A stretch of DNA of 64,000 bases from Gemmatimonadota bacterium (GCA_021298835.1 JAJTHG010000017.1:98888-162887), one strand, 5' to 3'; shown: positions 20,405 to 29,482, counted from the first letter of the stretch. Program-made: numbers and translations. Notes: generated from the letters alone by a model not told the origin.

Positions 20405-21414
20405 AGCCGGGGCGTCGTCTTCGGCGGCTGCGGCCGCTCGGACTCGCGGTGGCCGCGGCCCTGGCCGGCGCGCCCGGCACCGCGCCCGGCACCGCGCGCG
20501 CGCAGCTGCCCCCGCTCGGCCTCGGGGCCGCCGACCGGCTCGCGTGGGCCGGCCACGTGGGTGCGGCGGACTCCATCCTGTACCTCGCGGCCTCCCGGGC
20601 CCCGCGCGAGCCCGTCGTGCGGGCGCAACTTGGCCGCTGGCTGATGGCCCGGGGCAAGGTGCGCCCCGGCGCGGTCCTGCTCGAGGAAGCGCGCTACTTC
20701 GGTGGCGACGCGGGCACGATCGCGCGCGACCTCGCGCCGGCCTACGAGCGATTGGGGGACTGGCGCGCGCTCTCCGGCCTCGAGGCCTCGCCGCTGACGC
20801 CGGGCGAGCGCAAGCGCGCCGAGGCCTTGCACGCGTCGCCCACCCAGGTCACGGTGCCCGACTCGACGACGGTCGCCCTGGTGTCGATCGACAGTGGCCC
20901 GATCGGCGCGGTGTTGTTGCGCATCGGAGACGCCTCGCTGACGGCCCGGATCGACCCGCAGGTCCGGGGCGTCGTCCTCGACACGGCGTGGCGGTCGCGC
21001 GCGGGGGTCGAGGCGTTCGCCGAGCCGACGGGCCGCCCGGTGGCGGGGCTCGCGCGCCGCGCGACGATCGGGGGCCTGGCGTGGTCGCGTCTGCCGGTGC
21101 GCTTCGCGCCGACCGGCGCCGCCGAGGCGCGGATCGGCCTCGACGTACTCGCGCCGTATCGCCCGACGTTCCATCCGCAGCAGGGCGTCGTGATCCTGCG
21201 GCGACCGGTGCCGGTGCGTGCCGCCCGCTCGGCGGGGGTGGCGTGGCCCGTTCTCGACACCCCCGCCGGCTGGGCGATCGTGCCGCCGCGCGACTCGTTG
21301 CGGCTGCTCGCCTCGGGGCGGGCCCGCACCGCGCTGGCGGGGCGGGCGTGGACCCTCGAGGCCGCCCGTGGCCACGTGACGGTCATCTATGCGAACGAGC
21401 CACTGAGCCGTTAG
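20401..21414 (+). CDS. Secreted protein with degenerate retropepsin-like domain
   Basis: A 337-residue protein from GTG 20401, coupled to the kinase stop. The signal peptide (about 1-38, ending ARAQ) contains a 12-bp repeat. A helical, TPR-like segment (about 45-140) is followed by a beta domain (about 150-300). That domain resembles bacterial retropepsin-like proteases in layout: a strand, then TARIDPQVRGVVLDTAW where LLDTGAxGLVL would stand, and later IGLDVLAPYRPTFHPQQGVVIL like the conserved GLDFL...FD...G.L ending. The catalytic D-T/S-G is missing, so activity is doubtful. The family assignment is pattern-based. Confidence 0.6.
   Translation: MKPGRRLRRLRPLGLAVAAALAGAPGTAPGTARAQLPPLGLGAADRLAWAGHVGAADSILYLAASRAPREPVVRAQLGRWLMARGKVRPGAVLLEEARYFGGDAGTIARDLAPAYERLGDWRALSGLEASPLTPGERKRAEALHASPTQVTVPDSTTVALVSIDSGPIGAVLLRIGDASLTARIDPQVRGVVLDTAWRSRAGVEAFAEPTGRPVAGLARRATIGGLAWSRLPVRFAPTGAAEARIGLDVLAPYRPTFHPQQGVVILRRPVPVRAARSAGVAWPVLDTPAGWAIVPPRDSLRLLASGRARTALAGRAWTLEAARGHVTVIYANEPLSR
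20470..20493. repeat. 12-bp repeat in a signal peptide
   Basis: Two perfect copies of gcgcccggcacc encode the end of the signal peptide (APGT-APGT) of the secreted protein starting at 20401. Confidence 0.8.
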
Positions 21415-21428
21415 GCCACCCGCCGACG

Positions 21429-21453
21429 GCCCGCCGGCCACCCGCCGGCGGGC
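21429..21453. terminator. Hairpin after the kinase/secreted-protein pair
   Basis: A perfect 9-bp inverted repeat (21429-21437 with 21445-21453, 7-nt loop) lies 14 bp after the stop at 21414 and before the next start at 21489. Confidence 0.5.
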
Positions 21454-21488
21454 GAGCGCCGTGGCGCGCCGCCCGTTAGGATGCGTCC

Positions 21489-21863
21489 ATGGGCGGACCA
21501 GGACCGAAACTCGACGGCGCCGGACTGGCGAAGATGGCCGTGCTGGAGGAAGCGCTCCACACGATGGCGCTCGTGCACGGGCACGTCGAGAAGATGGGCA
21601 TCGCGGTGAAGAACAAGCAGCCGACCGCCGTGTTCCTGCAGGCGATCAAGCGGATCCTGACGCCGTTGTCGACGAAGCTCAAGATGCAGTTCGGGATGAT
21701 CGCCGACCAGGTGGCGGCGATGCTGCTCGCCTCGACGCGCGGCGCCAGCGAGCAGGCGCGCCTGCGGTCGATGCGGGAGTCCGTGGCGCAGATCAAGGTC
21801 GCGCTCGAGATCGCCGTCGCGCAGACGGTGACGAAGCATCAGGAGAAGGCCCCGACGGCCTGA
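21489..21863 (+). CDS. Small all-helical protein of unknown function
   Basis: A 124-residue protein without signal peptide, membrane helix or cysteine. Predicted amphipathic helices cover residues 10-45, 48-85 and 90-118, with many Met and Ala residues and a basic middle (KRILTPLSTKLKMQ). It might be a four-helix or phasin-like bundle, but no family is recognised. A TAGGAT sequence stands 6 nt before its ATG. The GC-rich hairpin upstream separates it from the kinase pair, and the oxidase operon follows after 190 bp. Confidence 0.6.
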   Translation: MGGPGPKLDGAGLAKMAVLEEALHTMALVHGHVEKMGIAVKNKQPTAVFLQAIKRILTPLSTKLKMQFGMIADQVAAMLLASTRGASEQARLRSMRESVAQIKVALEIAVAQTVTKHQEKAPTA

Positions 21864-21971
21864 CGTCGTCGGCGTTCGGACGGTCTGGTCCGAGCGGCGC
21901 GAATCCGGAACGTACGGTCCGGTGGCGTGACGCCGGTCCACTGTCGAGACTTCGGCACAGCTTGTCGGCGC

Positions 21972-21989
21972 CCTACCCACTCGGGTAGG
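21972..21989 (+). promoter_or_regulatory. Hairpin in the leader of the cytochrome oxidase operon
   Basis: CCTACCC and GGGTAGG pair perfectly around a 4-nt loop, 64 nt before the subunit II start. A CAGCTTG (21958-21964), one base from the recurrent TAGCTTG element, lies 7 nt upstream, so the hairpin would form near the 5' end of the mRNA. It could stabilise the transcript or be an operator. Confidence 0.4.
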
Positions 21990-22053
21990 TTGCCGCACCG
22001 GAAGACCCGCCGGATGCCCGGCGGAACCCAGCCCGTCCACTGGCCGCCACTTC

Positions 22054-23355
22054 ATGAACGTGCTCTCCCCCATGCGCCGGGTACCGGCGTCCCTGCTGAT
22101 CGGCGCGCTCGCGCTCGGTCTCGCCGCCTGCGGCGGCGACCAGCCGAACATCACCGACTACCCGAACACGACGTTCGAGCACCGCACGGAGTTCAACGCG
22201 GCGCTCGACTTCCTGTGGGACCGGCTGCTGCTGTGGGGCACGATCGTCTTCGTGCTCGTCGAGGCGCTGCTCATCTACACGATCGTGAAGTTCCGCCGGC
22301 GCGAGGGCGGCCCGGAGCCGAAGCAGGTGCACGGGAACACGGCGCTGGAGATCACGTGGACGGTGATTCCGGCGATCATCCTCGTCTTCATCGCGATCCC
22401 GACGGTGAGGACGGTGTTCCAGACGCAGGCGACGGTGCGAGCCGATGCGCTGCAGGTCGAGGCGATCGGGCACCAGTGGTGGTGGGAGTTCCGCTACCCG
22501 CAGTACCCGGGGCTGGTGACGGCCAACGAGCTGTACCTGCCGGTGGGGCGCACGGTGAACTTCGCGCTGGTGACGAAGGACGTGTTGCACTCGTTCTGGA
22601 TCCCGCGGCTCGGCGGCAAGCGCGACCTGATCTCGAACCGGACGAACTACCTCTGGTTCACGCCGGATTCGGCGTTCGGCGAGGCGGCGCTCAACGGGAT
22701 GTGCGCCGAGTACTGCGGCGACAGCCATGCGAACATGAAGTTCCGCGTGTTCGTCGTCGCCAAGGGCGACTTCGACTCGTGGGCGCAGCACCAGATGGCC
22801 GTCGCGGTCCCGCACCGGCCGGCGGACAGCACCGCCTCCGCGGCGCCGGCGACGGTGGGGCGGGCGATGACGCCGAGCGGGGCGCCGGTGGTGCTGGCGT
22901 CGCAGGCGGGGGCGGTGCCGCCGGCGCCGGGGGCGGCGCCGTACACGGGCTGGAACAAGCCGCTGCCGGCCTTCGTGGTGCCGCAGACGCCGGTACCGGC
23001 GGGGCTCGCGTGGTCGGCGCCGGCGGGGGACGCCGAGCGCGGCAAGCAGCTCTACTCGATGAGCTCGTGCATCGGCTGCCACGCGGTACGCGGCAACCCG
23101 ATGTCGGTGGGCAACATCGGCCCGGACCTGACGCACCTCGCGTCGCGCCACACGCTGGCGGCGGGGCTCTACCCGAACGACACGAAGCACCTCGCGCTGT
23201 GGATCAAGAACGCGCGGGCGATGAAGCCGGGCTCGATCATGCCGACGCTCGGTCTCGGCGAGTACGACCCGATCATGAAGGCGAAGGTGACCACCGGCGG
23301 CTTGAGCGACCAGCAGATCGCGGACCTGGTCGCCTACATGCAGTCGCTCAAGTAA
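22054..23355 (+). CDS. ctaC: Cytochrome c oxidase subunit II with fused cytochrome c (caa3 type)
   Basis: A 433-residue lipoprotein-like subunit that takes electrons into the oxidase. A signal with lipobox LAAC (about 17-31) and two transmembrane helices (about 60-82 and 103-125) lead into a cupredoxin domain. Its CuA ligands appear in CAEYCGDSHANM, together with the aromatic QWWWEF electron-entry patch. An Ala/Pro linker joins a C-terminal class I cytochrome c domain (about 325-433) with heme motif CIGCH and distal methionine probably in GSIMP. This fusion defines caa3-type oxidases. The start could be ATG 22054 or 22072. It is first in an operon with subunits I, III and IV. Confidence 0.94.
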   Translation: MNVLSPMRRVPASLLIGALALGLAACGGDQPNITDYPNTTFEHRTEFNAALDFLWDRLLLWGTIVFVLVEALLIYTIVKFRRREGGPEPKQVHGNTALEITWTVIPAIILVFIAIPTVRTVFQTQATVRADALQVEAIGHQWWWEFRYPQYPGLVTANELYLPVGRTVNFALVTKDVLHSFWIPRLGGKRDLISNRTNYLWFTPDSAFGEAALNGMCAEYCGDSHANMKFRVFVVAKGDFDSWAQHQMAVAVPHRPADSTASAAPATVGRAMTPSGAPVVLASQAGAVPPAPGAAPYTGWNKPLPAFVVPQTPVPAGLAWSAPAGDAERGKQLYSMSSCIGCHAVRGNPMSVGNIGPDLTHLASRHTLAAGLYPNDTKHLALWIKNARAMKPGSIMPTLGLGEYDPIMKAKVTTGGLSDQQIADLVAYMQSLK

Positions 23356-23373
23356 CCCGAGGACGAACCCGAC

Positions 23374-25245
23374 ATGGCCACGATTGCAATGCCCGGGCGG
23401 GTCGAGGCCGCGGCGCCGGCCCGCCCCGCCGAACCGACCGGCGTGTGGAGCTGGATCACGACCGTCGACCACAAGCGGATCGGCACGCTCTACCTGTTCA
23501 CGGCGCTCTTCTTCTTCGTCGTCGGCGGCACCGAGGCGCTGGTGATCCGGCTGCAGCTCATGAAGCCGAACATGGGCATCGTGAGCGCCGACATGTACAA
23601 CCAGCTCTTCACGATGCACGGCACGACGATGGTGTTCCTCGTCATCATGCCGCTGTCGGCCGCGTTCTTCAACTACCTGATCCCGCTGCAGATCGGGGCC
23701 CGCGACGTCGCGTTCCCGCGGCTGAACGCGTTCAGCTACTGGGTGTACGCGCTCGGCGGCGTGTTCATCACCGCACCGATCTTCCTCTCGCTCGCCCCCA
23801 ATGGCGGGTGGTTCGGGTACGCGCCGCTGACCACCACCGCGTACTCGCCGACGCTCAACATCGACTTCTGGGTGATCGGCCTCCAGATCCTCGGCATCTC
23901 CTCGCTGGCGGCGGCGTTCAACTTCATCACGACGATCATCAACATGCGCGCGCCGGGGATGCACCTGATGCGCATGCCGATCTTCACGTGGATGTCGTTC
24001 GTGGTGCAGTTCCTCGTGATCCTCGCGTTCCCGGTGATCACGGTGGCGCTGGTCTTCCTGCTGTTCGACCGCTTCTTCGGCACGAACTTCTACACGATCG
24101 CCGCCGGCGCCGACCCGCTGCTCTGGCAGCACCTGTTCTGGATCTTCGGGCATCCCGAGGTCTACATCCTCATCCTCCCGGCGTTCGGGCTGGTGAGCGA
24201 GGTCCTGCCCACCTACAGCCGCAAGCCGCTGTTCGGCTACCCCGTCATGGTGTACTCGGGCATCCTGATCGGCTTCCTCGGCTTCGGCGTGTGGGCGCAC
24301 CACATGTTCTCGGTCGGGATGGGTCCGATCGCCGACAGCATCTTCTCGCTGACGACGATGCTGATCGCGATCCCCACCGGCGTGAAGATCCTCAACTGGA
24401 TCTCCACCATGTGGGGCGGTCAGATCCGCTTCACCACGGCGATGCTCTTCGGGATCGCGCTCGTGGCCCTCTTCACCATGGGCGGCATCTCGGGCATCAT
24501 GCACTCGAGCGCCGCCGCCGACCTCCAGCAGACCGACTCGTACTTCGTCGTCGCGCACTTCCACTACGTGCTCTTCGGCGGCGCGATCTTCGGCATCTTC
24601 GCCGGCGTGTACCACTACTTCCCGAAGATGACCGGCCGCTTCCTCGACGAGACGCTCGGCAAGTGGCACTTCTGGGTGTTCTTCGTCGCGATGAACCTGA
24701 CCTTCTTCCCGATGCACTTCTCGGGGCTGCTCGGGATGCCGCGTCGCATCTACACCTACGACGCGGGCCAGGGCTGGGAGCTCTTCAACATGATGGCGTC
24801 CCTCGGCGCGTTCCTGCAGGGCGCCGGAATGCTCATCTTCTTCTACAACATGTGGCGGTCGTACCGGCAGCCGGCGACCGCGCCGGCCGACCCGTGGGGC
24901 GCGCCGACGCTCGAGTGGACGATCCCCTCGCCGCCGCCCGACTACAACTTCGCGAAGCTGCCGCAGGTGACGTCGCGCTACCCGCTCTGGGACGAGAAGG
25001 GGCGCGAGGCGATGATCCAGCACCGCGCCGGGGACCGCATCCCCTCGGCCGAGGAGCTGCACATCCCGATGCCCAAGAGCACCGCGAAGCCGTTCGTCGT
25101 GGCGCTCTTCATGACCTGCATGCTCGCGTCGCTCATCTTCCTCCACGTCGAGGGCATGGCCACGGTCGGCATCCTCGCGACCATCGCCTTCGCCCTCGCG
25201 ATGGTCGGCACCCTCTACAGCTGGCTGCTCTCCCCCCTCGAGTGA
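23374..25245 (+). CDS. ctaD: Cytochrome c oxidase subunit I
   Basis: A 623-residue catalytic subunit of the A-type heme-copper oxidase. It has twelve core helices plus C-terminal extra helices near residues 575 and 600, like caa3 subunit I/III forms. Visible ligands are the low-spin heme histidine in MHGTTM, CuB ligands in HPEVY (with the Tyr of the His-Tyr crosslink) and HH (VWAHHMF), and the heme a3/a pair in HFHYV. The D-channel entry NYLIPLQIGARD is present, as is the glutamate of HPEVY, so it is an A1-type proton pump. It starts 18 bp after subunit II. Confidence 0.96.
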   Translation: MATIAMPGRVEAAAPARPAEPTGVWSWITTVDHKRIGTLYLFTALFFFVVGGTEALVIRLQLMKPNMGIVSADMYNQLFTMHGTTMVFLVIMPLSAAFFNYLIPLQIGARDVAFPRLNAFSYWVYALGGVFITAPIFLSLAPNGGWFGYAPLTTTAYSPTLNIDFWVIGLQILGISSLAAAFNFITTIINMRAPGMHLMRMPIFTWMSFVVQFLVILAFPVITVALVFLLFDRFFGTNFYTIAAGADPLLWQHLFWIFGHPEVYILILPAFGLVSEVLPTYSRKPLFGYPVMVYSGILIGFLGFGVWAHHMFSVGMGPIADSIFSLTTMLIAIPTGVKILNWISTMWGGQIRFTTAMLFGIALVALFTMGGISGIMHSSAAADLQQTDSYFVVAHFHYVLFGGAIFGIFAGVYHYFPKMTGRFLDETLGKWHFWVFFVAMNLTFFPMHFSGLLGMPRRIYTYDAGQGWELFNMMASLGAFLQGAGMLIFFYNMWRSYRQPATAPADPWGAPTLEWTIPSPPPDYNFAKLPQVTSRYPLWDEKGREAMIQHRAGDRIPSAEELHIPMPKSTAKPFVVALFMTCMLASLIFLHVEGMATVGILATIAFALAMVGTLYSWLLSPLE

Positions 25246-25249
25246 CCGC

Positions 25250-25927
25250 ATGACGACCGCGACCCTCACGGCCGATCACGGCCACACCCACGGCGCCGGC
25301 GGCGCCGCGACCCCCGAGCACCAGCCCCACCACACCACGCTCGGGCTCGACCACCGGAAGATCGCCATCTGGGCCTTCATCGGCTCGGAGTGCATGCTCT
25401 TCATCTCCCTCATCTCCACCTACCTGATCTACAAGGGGAAGAGCCTCGTCGGGCCGTATCCGCACGAGAAGTGGACCGACCCGAACACCGGCGAAACCTT
25501 CAACGCCATCCTCAACATCCCGGTCACCAGCGCCTCGACCTTCGTGCTGCTGATGTCGTCGCTCGCGATGGTGCTGGCGCACAACGCGGTGATCAACCGC
25601 ACCGGCAAGGCGAAGTGGTGGCTCCTCACCACCATCCTGCTCGGCACCGGCTTCCTCGGCTTCCAGGCCTACGAGTTCACCTCGTTCGTCCACGAGGGAC
25701 TCACCATCAAGACCAACCTCTTCGGGTCGTCGTTCTTCACCCTCACCGGCTTCCACGGCGCGCACGTCACCGTCGGCGTCCTGTGGCTCTGCACGCTGCT
25801 GGCGATCGACCTCAAGCGCGGCCTCAAGCCCGAGGACGGCCTCATCGTCGACCTCTCCGCGCTCTACTGGCACTTCGTGGACGTCGTGTGGATCGCGATC
25901 TTCACCCTCGTCTACCTCATCCCGTAA
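25250..25927 (+). CDS. ctaE: Cytochrome c oxidase subunit III
   Basis: A 225-residue membrane protein with a His-rich N-terminus (about 1-35) and five helices, the short form typical of caa3 oxidases. The family's conserved GSECMLF segment, HEGLTI turn, GFHGAHV and the closing YWHFVDVVW are all present. It starts 4 bp after subunit I and is followed 10 bp later by subunit IV. It stabilises the core and the D-channel. Confidence 0.94.
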   Translation: MTTATLTADHGHTHGAGGAATPEHQPHHTTLGLDHRKIAIWAFIGSECMLFISLISTYLIYKGKSLVGPYPHEKWTDPNTGETFNAILNIPVTSASTFVLLMSSLAMVLAHNAVINRTGKAKWWLLTTILLGTGFLGFQAYEFTSFVHEGLTIKTNLFGSSFFTLTGFHGAHVTVGVLWLCTLLAIDLKRGLKPEDGLIVDLSALYWHFVDVVWIAIFTLVYLIP

Positions 25928-25937
25928 GGAACCGGCC

Positions 25938-26276
25938 ATGGCGAACGCGGCAGACGCGCACGGGCACGACGCGGCCCACGAACACCACCCGACGGCCGGC
26001 ACCTACTGGAAGGTCGGAATCATCCTCACGATCATCACGGTCTGGGAGGTGTGGGCCTACTACATCCCCTCCCTTGTGGCGTCGCGGATCTTCATCCCGA
26101 TGCTGCTGATCCTCTCGGCCGTCAAGTTCGCGATCGTGGTAATGTTCTACATGCACCTCAAGTACGACCACAAGCTGTTCCGGGCCCTCTTCACCGGACC
26201 GCTGCTGGTTGCGATGGCGACCGTCGTCGGGCTGCTGTTCCTGTTCGGCAAGGTCGCGGTGCGGTTGGCGGCATAG
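25938..26276 (+). CDS. ctaF: Cytochrome c oxidase subunit IV (caa3-type small subunit)
   Basis: A 112-residue protein with a His-rich start and three helices (about 25-47, 50-72 and 82-108), including the AIVVMFYMHLKYD segment characteristic of prokaryotic oxidase subunit IV. It is last in the operon; a perfect hairpin begins 8 bp after its stop. Confidence 0.9.
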   Translation: MANAADAHGHDAAHEHHPTAGTYWKVGIILTIITVWEVWAYYIPSLVASRIFIPMLLILSAVKFAIVVMFYMHLKYDHKLFRALFTGPLLVAMATVVGLLFLFGKVAVRLAA

Positions 26277-26284
26277 CCGCCCCC

Positions 26285-26305
26285 GGGGCCCGCGGGGCGG
26301 GCCCC
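26285..26305. terminator. Oxidase operon terminator hairpin
   Basis: A perfect 9-bp stem (26285-26293 with 26297-26305) with a 3-nt loop, nearly all G-C, lies immediately after the subunit IV stop. Confidence 0.65.
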
Positions 26306-26330
26306 GCACCCGGCGCGCTCCCGCATCCGG

Positions 26331-26384
26331 TCGCGCCGGTCGCGCCGGTCGCACCGGTCGCACCGGTCGCACCGGGCGCACCGG
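26331..26384. repeat. Intergenic 9-bp tandem repeat
   Basis: Six units of tcgcgccgg/tcgcaccgg occupy the gap between the oxidase operon and the acyltransferase gene. The later units share the A variant, showing expansion by local duplication. A 17-nt direct repeat ending in gacgggtagc (26406-26422 and 26429-26445, one mismatch) follows just before the next start. Confidence 0.85.
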
Positions 26385-26453
26385 GCGGCGTCCCGCCCGG
26401 TTCCCGCGCGCCGACGGGTAGCCCGCCGGCGCGCTGACGGGTAGCGTCCCCCC

Positions 26454-27638
26454 GTGCCCGCCCACCGCCTCCTCTCCCTCGACGCCTTCCGCGGCGCGAC
26501 CGTCGCCGGGATGCTGCTCGTCAACAACCCCGGGACGTGGGCGGCGATCCATCCGCCGCTCGCCCACGCCGAGTGGCACGGCTGGACGCCGACCGACCTC
26601 GTCTTCCCGTTCTTCCTCTTCATCGTCGGCGTCACGACCCACCTGTCGCTCTCGGCCCGCCGCGCGCGAGGCGACGACGACGCGACGCTCGCGCGGCAGG
26701 TGCTGCGCCGAGGGGCGACCATCGTCGCGATCGGGCTCGCGCTCAACGCGTTCCCGTTCTTCCAGTGGGGTGACCTGCCCGGCCTGTCCGACGCCTCGTT
26801 CGCCGACCGGATCCTCTGGCGCGCATCGCACCTGCGGTTCCTCGGCGTCCTGCAGCGCATCGGCCTCGCCTACGTGATTGCCGGCCTCCTCACCCTGCGC
26901 GGCTCGCTCACCGCACACGTCGGCATCGCCGTGGCGCTGCTCTACGGGTACTGGGCCGCAATGACGCTGCTGCCGGTGCCGGGCCAGCACGCCGTCGGCG
27001 CCACGCTCCTCGACCGGCCGGAGGCAACCCTCGGCGCCTGGCTCGATCGCGCGGTCATCGGGCCGGCCCACCTGTACGCCGGGACGAAGACCTACGATCC
27101 GGAAGGGCTGCTCTCGACCCTGCCCGCGAGCGCGACCGTGCTCCTCGGCATCTTCGCCGGCCGCTGGCTGGGCACCGACCGGCCGCTCGACGAGCGGCTG
27201 CTCGGGCTGTTCGGAGCAGGGGCGCTCGCGGCCGCGCTCGGGCAGGCGTGGGGCTGGTCGTTCCCCGTGAACAAGAACCTCTGGACGTCGTCGTACGTGC
27301 TGCTCACCGGCGGGCTCGCGGCGCTCGCGCTCGCGACCACGGCGTGGTGCACCGACCGGCTCGGCATGACGAGGTGGACGCGTCCCTTCGTTATCTTCGG
27401 CACGAACCCGATCGTCGCGTTCGTGGGCAGCGGCCTCATGGCGCGGCTCGTCTATTCGATCCTCACGGTGGAGACCGCGGATGGTCGCCTCGCCCTCCAG
27501 GCGTGGACGTATCGCACCGCATTCGCCTCGTGGCTGCCGCCCCGCGATGCGTCGCTCGCCTTCGCCCTTTCATTCGTCGCCCTGTGGCTCCTGCTCCTGA
27601 CGCCGCTCCACCGGCGCGGGTGGTTCCTCAAGGTGTGA
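26454..27638 (+). CDS. HGSNAT/NagX-like membrane acyltransferase
   Basis: A 394-residue protein with about ten or eleven helices. It begins with the family hallmark SLDAFRGATVAGMLLVNN and has GWTPTDLVFPFFLFIVG in the next helices, typical of the heparan-alpha-glucosaminide N-acetyltransferase/DUF5009 group. Relatives move acetyl groups across a membrane onto glucosamine ends. The histidine in the early loop (AEWHGW) fits the proposed acetyl-carrier position. GTG 26454 is chosen because the hallmark motif follows within eight residues. Its stop overlaps the GTG of the next gene (peptidoglycan carboxypeptidase), so a role in amino-sugar or wall recycling is plausible. Confidence 0.8.
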   Translation: MPAHRLLSLDAFRGATVAGMLLVNNPGTWAAIHPPLAHAEWHGWTPTDLVFPFFLFIVGVTTHLSLSARRARGDDDATLARQVLRRGATIVAIGLALNAFPFFQWGDLPGLSDASFADRILWRASHLRFLGVLQRIGLAYVIAGLLTLRGSLTAHVGIAVALLYGYWAAMTLLPVPGQHAVGATLLDRPEATLGAWLDRAVIGPAHLYAGTKTYDPEGLLSTLPASATVLLGIFAGRWLGTDRPLDERLLGLFGAGALAAALGQAWGWSFPVNKNLWTSSYVLLTGGLAALALATTAWCTDRLGMTRWTRPFVIFGTNPIVAFVGSGLMARLVYSILTVETADGRLALQAWTYRTAFASWLPPRDASLAFALSFVALWLLLLTPLHRRGWFLKV

Positions 27639-29482
27639 GGAAGCCCGCGGCGCGAACGGCGCGCGGGGATCACCGTACGTCGGTGTCCGCGGCGTGGCGC
27701 GGCGCGCCGGGCCTGCTGCCGGGCCTGCTGCCGGGCCTGCTGCCGGGCCTGCTGCCGGGCCTGCTGCCGGGCCTGCTGCCGGGCCTGCTGCTCGGCCTCC
27801 TGTGCGTCCTTGCCGGGCCCGGTGCGGCCGCCCTGGCGCAGGATGCGGCGAAGGGGAACGCGGGCGCGCCGCGCACGAAGGCGTCCGCGACCGCGCGCGG
27901 CCCCGGGCAGGCGGCACCCAGGACCCAGGGCGCTCCGAAGCCAAGCACCGCCGCCACGCCATCCGCCACGCGCACCCCCGCCACTGCCGCCCGGCGCTCC
28001 TCCCCGCGACGGGCCGTCGCCCCGCCGAGCCGGCGCCGCATCGGGTCGGCGGTGCCGACGTGGACCGCCGTCGCGACCGTCCCCGCGCTGGTCGGCACGC
28101 TGGGCGAGGCGGTGGACCGCTTCGCCCCGGCGCGCGGGACGTTCGGATTGCTGGTGGTGTCGCTCGACCACGGGGACACGCTCTTCGCGAGGCAGCACAC
28201 CACGCCGCTGTTGCCGGCGAGCACGATGAAGCTCTTCACGGCCGCGCTGGGCTTCGAGCGCCTCGGCCCCGAGTGGCAGTTCCGCACCGAGATCCTGCGC
28301 GACGGGCCGCTGCTGGCGGACGGTACGGTGCGCGGGAACCTCTACGTGCGCGGCGACGGCGATCCGTCGCTGTCGAACCGCCTTCTCGGCGGCCCGCCCG
28401 GCATCGGTGCCATGCTGCTGGCGGCGAAAGTCGCAGCCGCCGGCGTGAAGCGGGTGACGGGCGACATCGTGGCCGATGCCACGGCTTTCGACGCGAAGCG
28501 CATCCCCGACGGCTGGCGGTCGCGCTACCTCACGGCGTCGTACGCCGCGCGCGTCTCGGCGCTGTCGATCAACGAGAACTTGGTGTGGGTGGGGGTGCGG
28601 CCGGCGGGGGATCGCGTCGAGGCGTTCACCGAGCCGCAGTCCACGGCGGTCCGCGTGACGAGCGCCGTGCGACTGGTGCCGGGCCGGCGGGCGTCCATCC
28701 GGGTGGTGAAGAACGCGGGCGGATTCGAGGTGCGCGGCGTCCTGGGCCGGCTGGCCGGGACGCGGCGCTACGAGTATGTGCTGGACGATCCGGCGCCCTT
28801 CACCGCCGGCGCCGTGCAGGCCGCGCTCGCCGACGCCGCGGTGATCGTCGAGGGGCGCGTCCGCCCGGGTGCCGCGCCGGCGGGGGCGCTGCCGGTGGCC
28901 GAGTTGGCCTCGCCGTCCCTCGCCGCGATCGTGCACGAGATGAACGGCGAGAGCATCAACCATTTCGCGGAGCTCGTCTTCCGCGCGTCCGCGCGCGGGC
29001 GCGAGCGACTGGGCGTGGGATCGGCGGAGGCGGGGAACGCGACGCTGCAGACGCTCCTCCGGGACCGGCTCGGGATCGCGCCGGGCGAGGTCCACGCGGC
29101 CGACGGCAGCGGGCTGTCCGTCCTCGATCGCTCGACGCCCGGCGCGCTGGTGCGACTGCTCCAGTACGCGCACCGCGCTCCCTGGCGCGAGCCGTTTCTC
29201 GAGTCGCTGCCGGTGGCCGGCGTGCGGGAGACGCTTCGCTATCGCATGCGGGGCACGCCGGCGCAGGGGAAGTTGCGGGCGAAGACCGGCACGACGAACG
29301 AGGTGGCGTCGCTGGCCGGGTACGTGACGACGCGCGACGGCGAGACGCTCGCGTTCGCTGCGATCTACAACGGCCGGGACCGCTGGCGCGCGAAGGCGCT
29401 CACGGACGCGATCGGGGCGACCCTCGCGGCGTGGCGCCGTACGCCGGAGGTCGGCGACTCTACGCCGTCGCCCGGACGCTGA
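27635..29482 (+). CDS. dacB: PBP4-type D-alanyl-D-alanine carboxypeptidase/endopeptidase
   Basis: A 615-residue exported S13-family enzyme trimming peptidoglycan peptides. It starts at GTG 27635 inside the previous stop. The signal peptide (about 1-68) has a hydrophobic core made of a GLLP tandem repeat. An Ala/Pro/Arg-rich linker (about 70-145) precedes the catalytic domain, with ASTMK (S196, K199), SIN in ALSINEN, and KTGTT near the end. The two inserted domains expected for class C PBPs fit between SxxK and SxN. Its 3' end overlaps the convergent gene by 23 bp. Confidence 0.9.
   Translation: MRKPAARTARGDHRTSVSAAWRGAPGLLPGLLPGLLPGLLPGLLPGLLPGLLLGLLCVLAGPGAAALAQDAAKGNAGAPRTKASATARGPGQAAPRTQGAPKPSTAATPSATRTPATAARRSSPRRAVAPPSRRRIGSAVPTWTAVATVPALVGTLGEAVDRFAPARGTFGLLVVSLDHGDTLFARQHTTPLLPASTMKLFTAALGFERLGPEWQFRTEILRDGPLLADGTVRGNLYVRGDGDPSLSNRLLGGPPGIGAMLLAAKVAAAGVKRVTGDIVADATAFDAKRIPDGWRSRYLTASYAARVSALSINENLVWVGVRPAGDRVEAFTEPQSTAVRVTSAVRLVPGRRASIRVVKNAGGFEVRGVLGRLAGTRRYEYVLDDPAPFTAGAVQAALADAAVIVEGRVRPGAAPAGALPVAELASPSLAAIVHEMNGESINHFAELVFRASARGRERLGVGSAEAGNATLQTLLRDRLGIAPGEVHAADGSGLSVLDRSTPGALVRLLQYAHRAPWREPFLESLPVAGVRETLRYRMRGTPAQGKLRAKTGTTNEVASLAGYVTTRDGETLAFAAIYNGRDRWRAKALTDAIGATLAAWRRTPEVGDSTPSPGR
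27709..27791. repeat. 12-bp minisatellite forming a signal-peptide core
   Basis: Six perfect copies of gggcctgctgcc and most of a seventh encode GLLP repeats, exactly the hydrophobic core of the dacB signal peptide. Slippage by one unit would change the core by four residues without a frameshift. Confidence 0.95.

Noticed and set aside
21927..25269. Frames of about 1,100 codons on both strands over the oxidase operon
   Set aside because: Both are out of frame with subunits I-III, whose metal ligands are clear; compositions are typical of shadows.
27709..27791. Possible CRISPR array
   Set aside because: Units of 12 bp are directly adjacent with no spacers and are in frame within a signal peptide; the same holds for 46664-46740.
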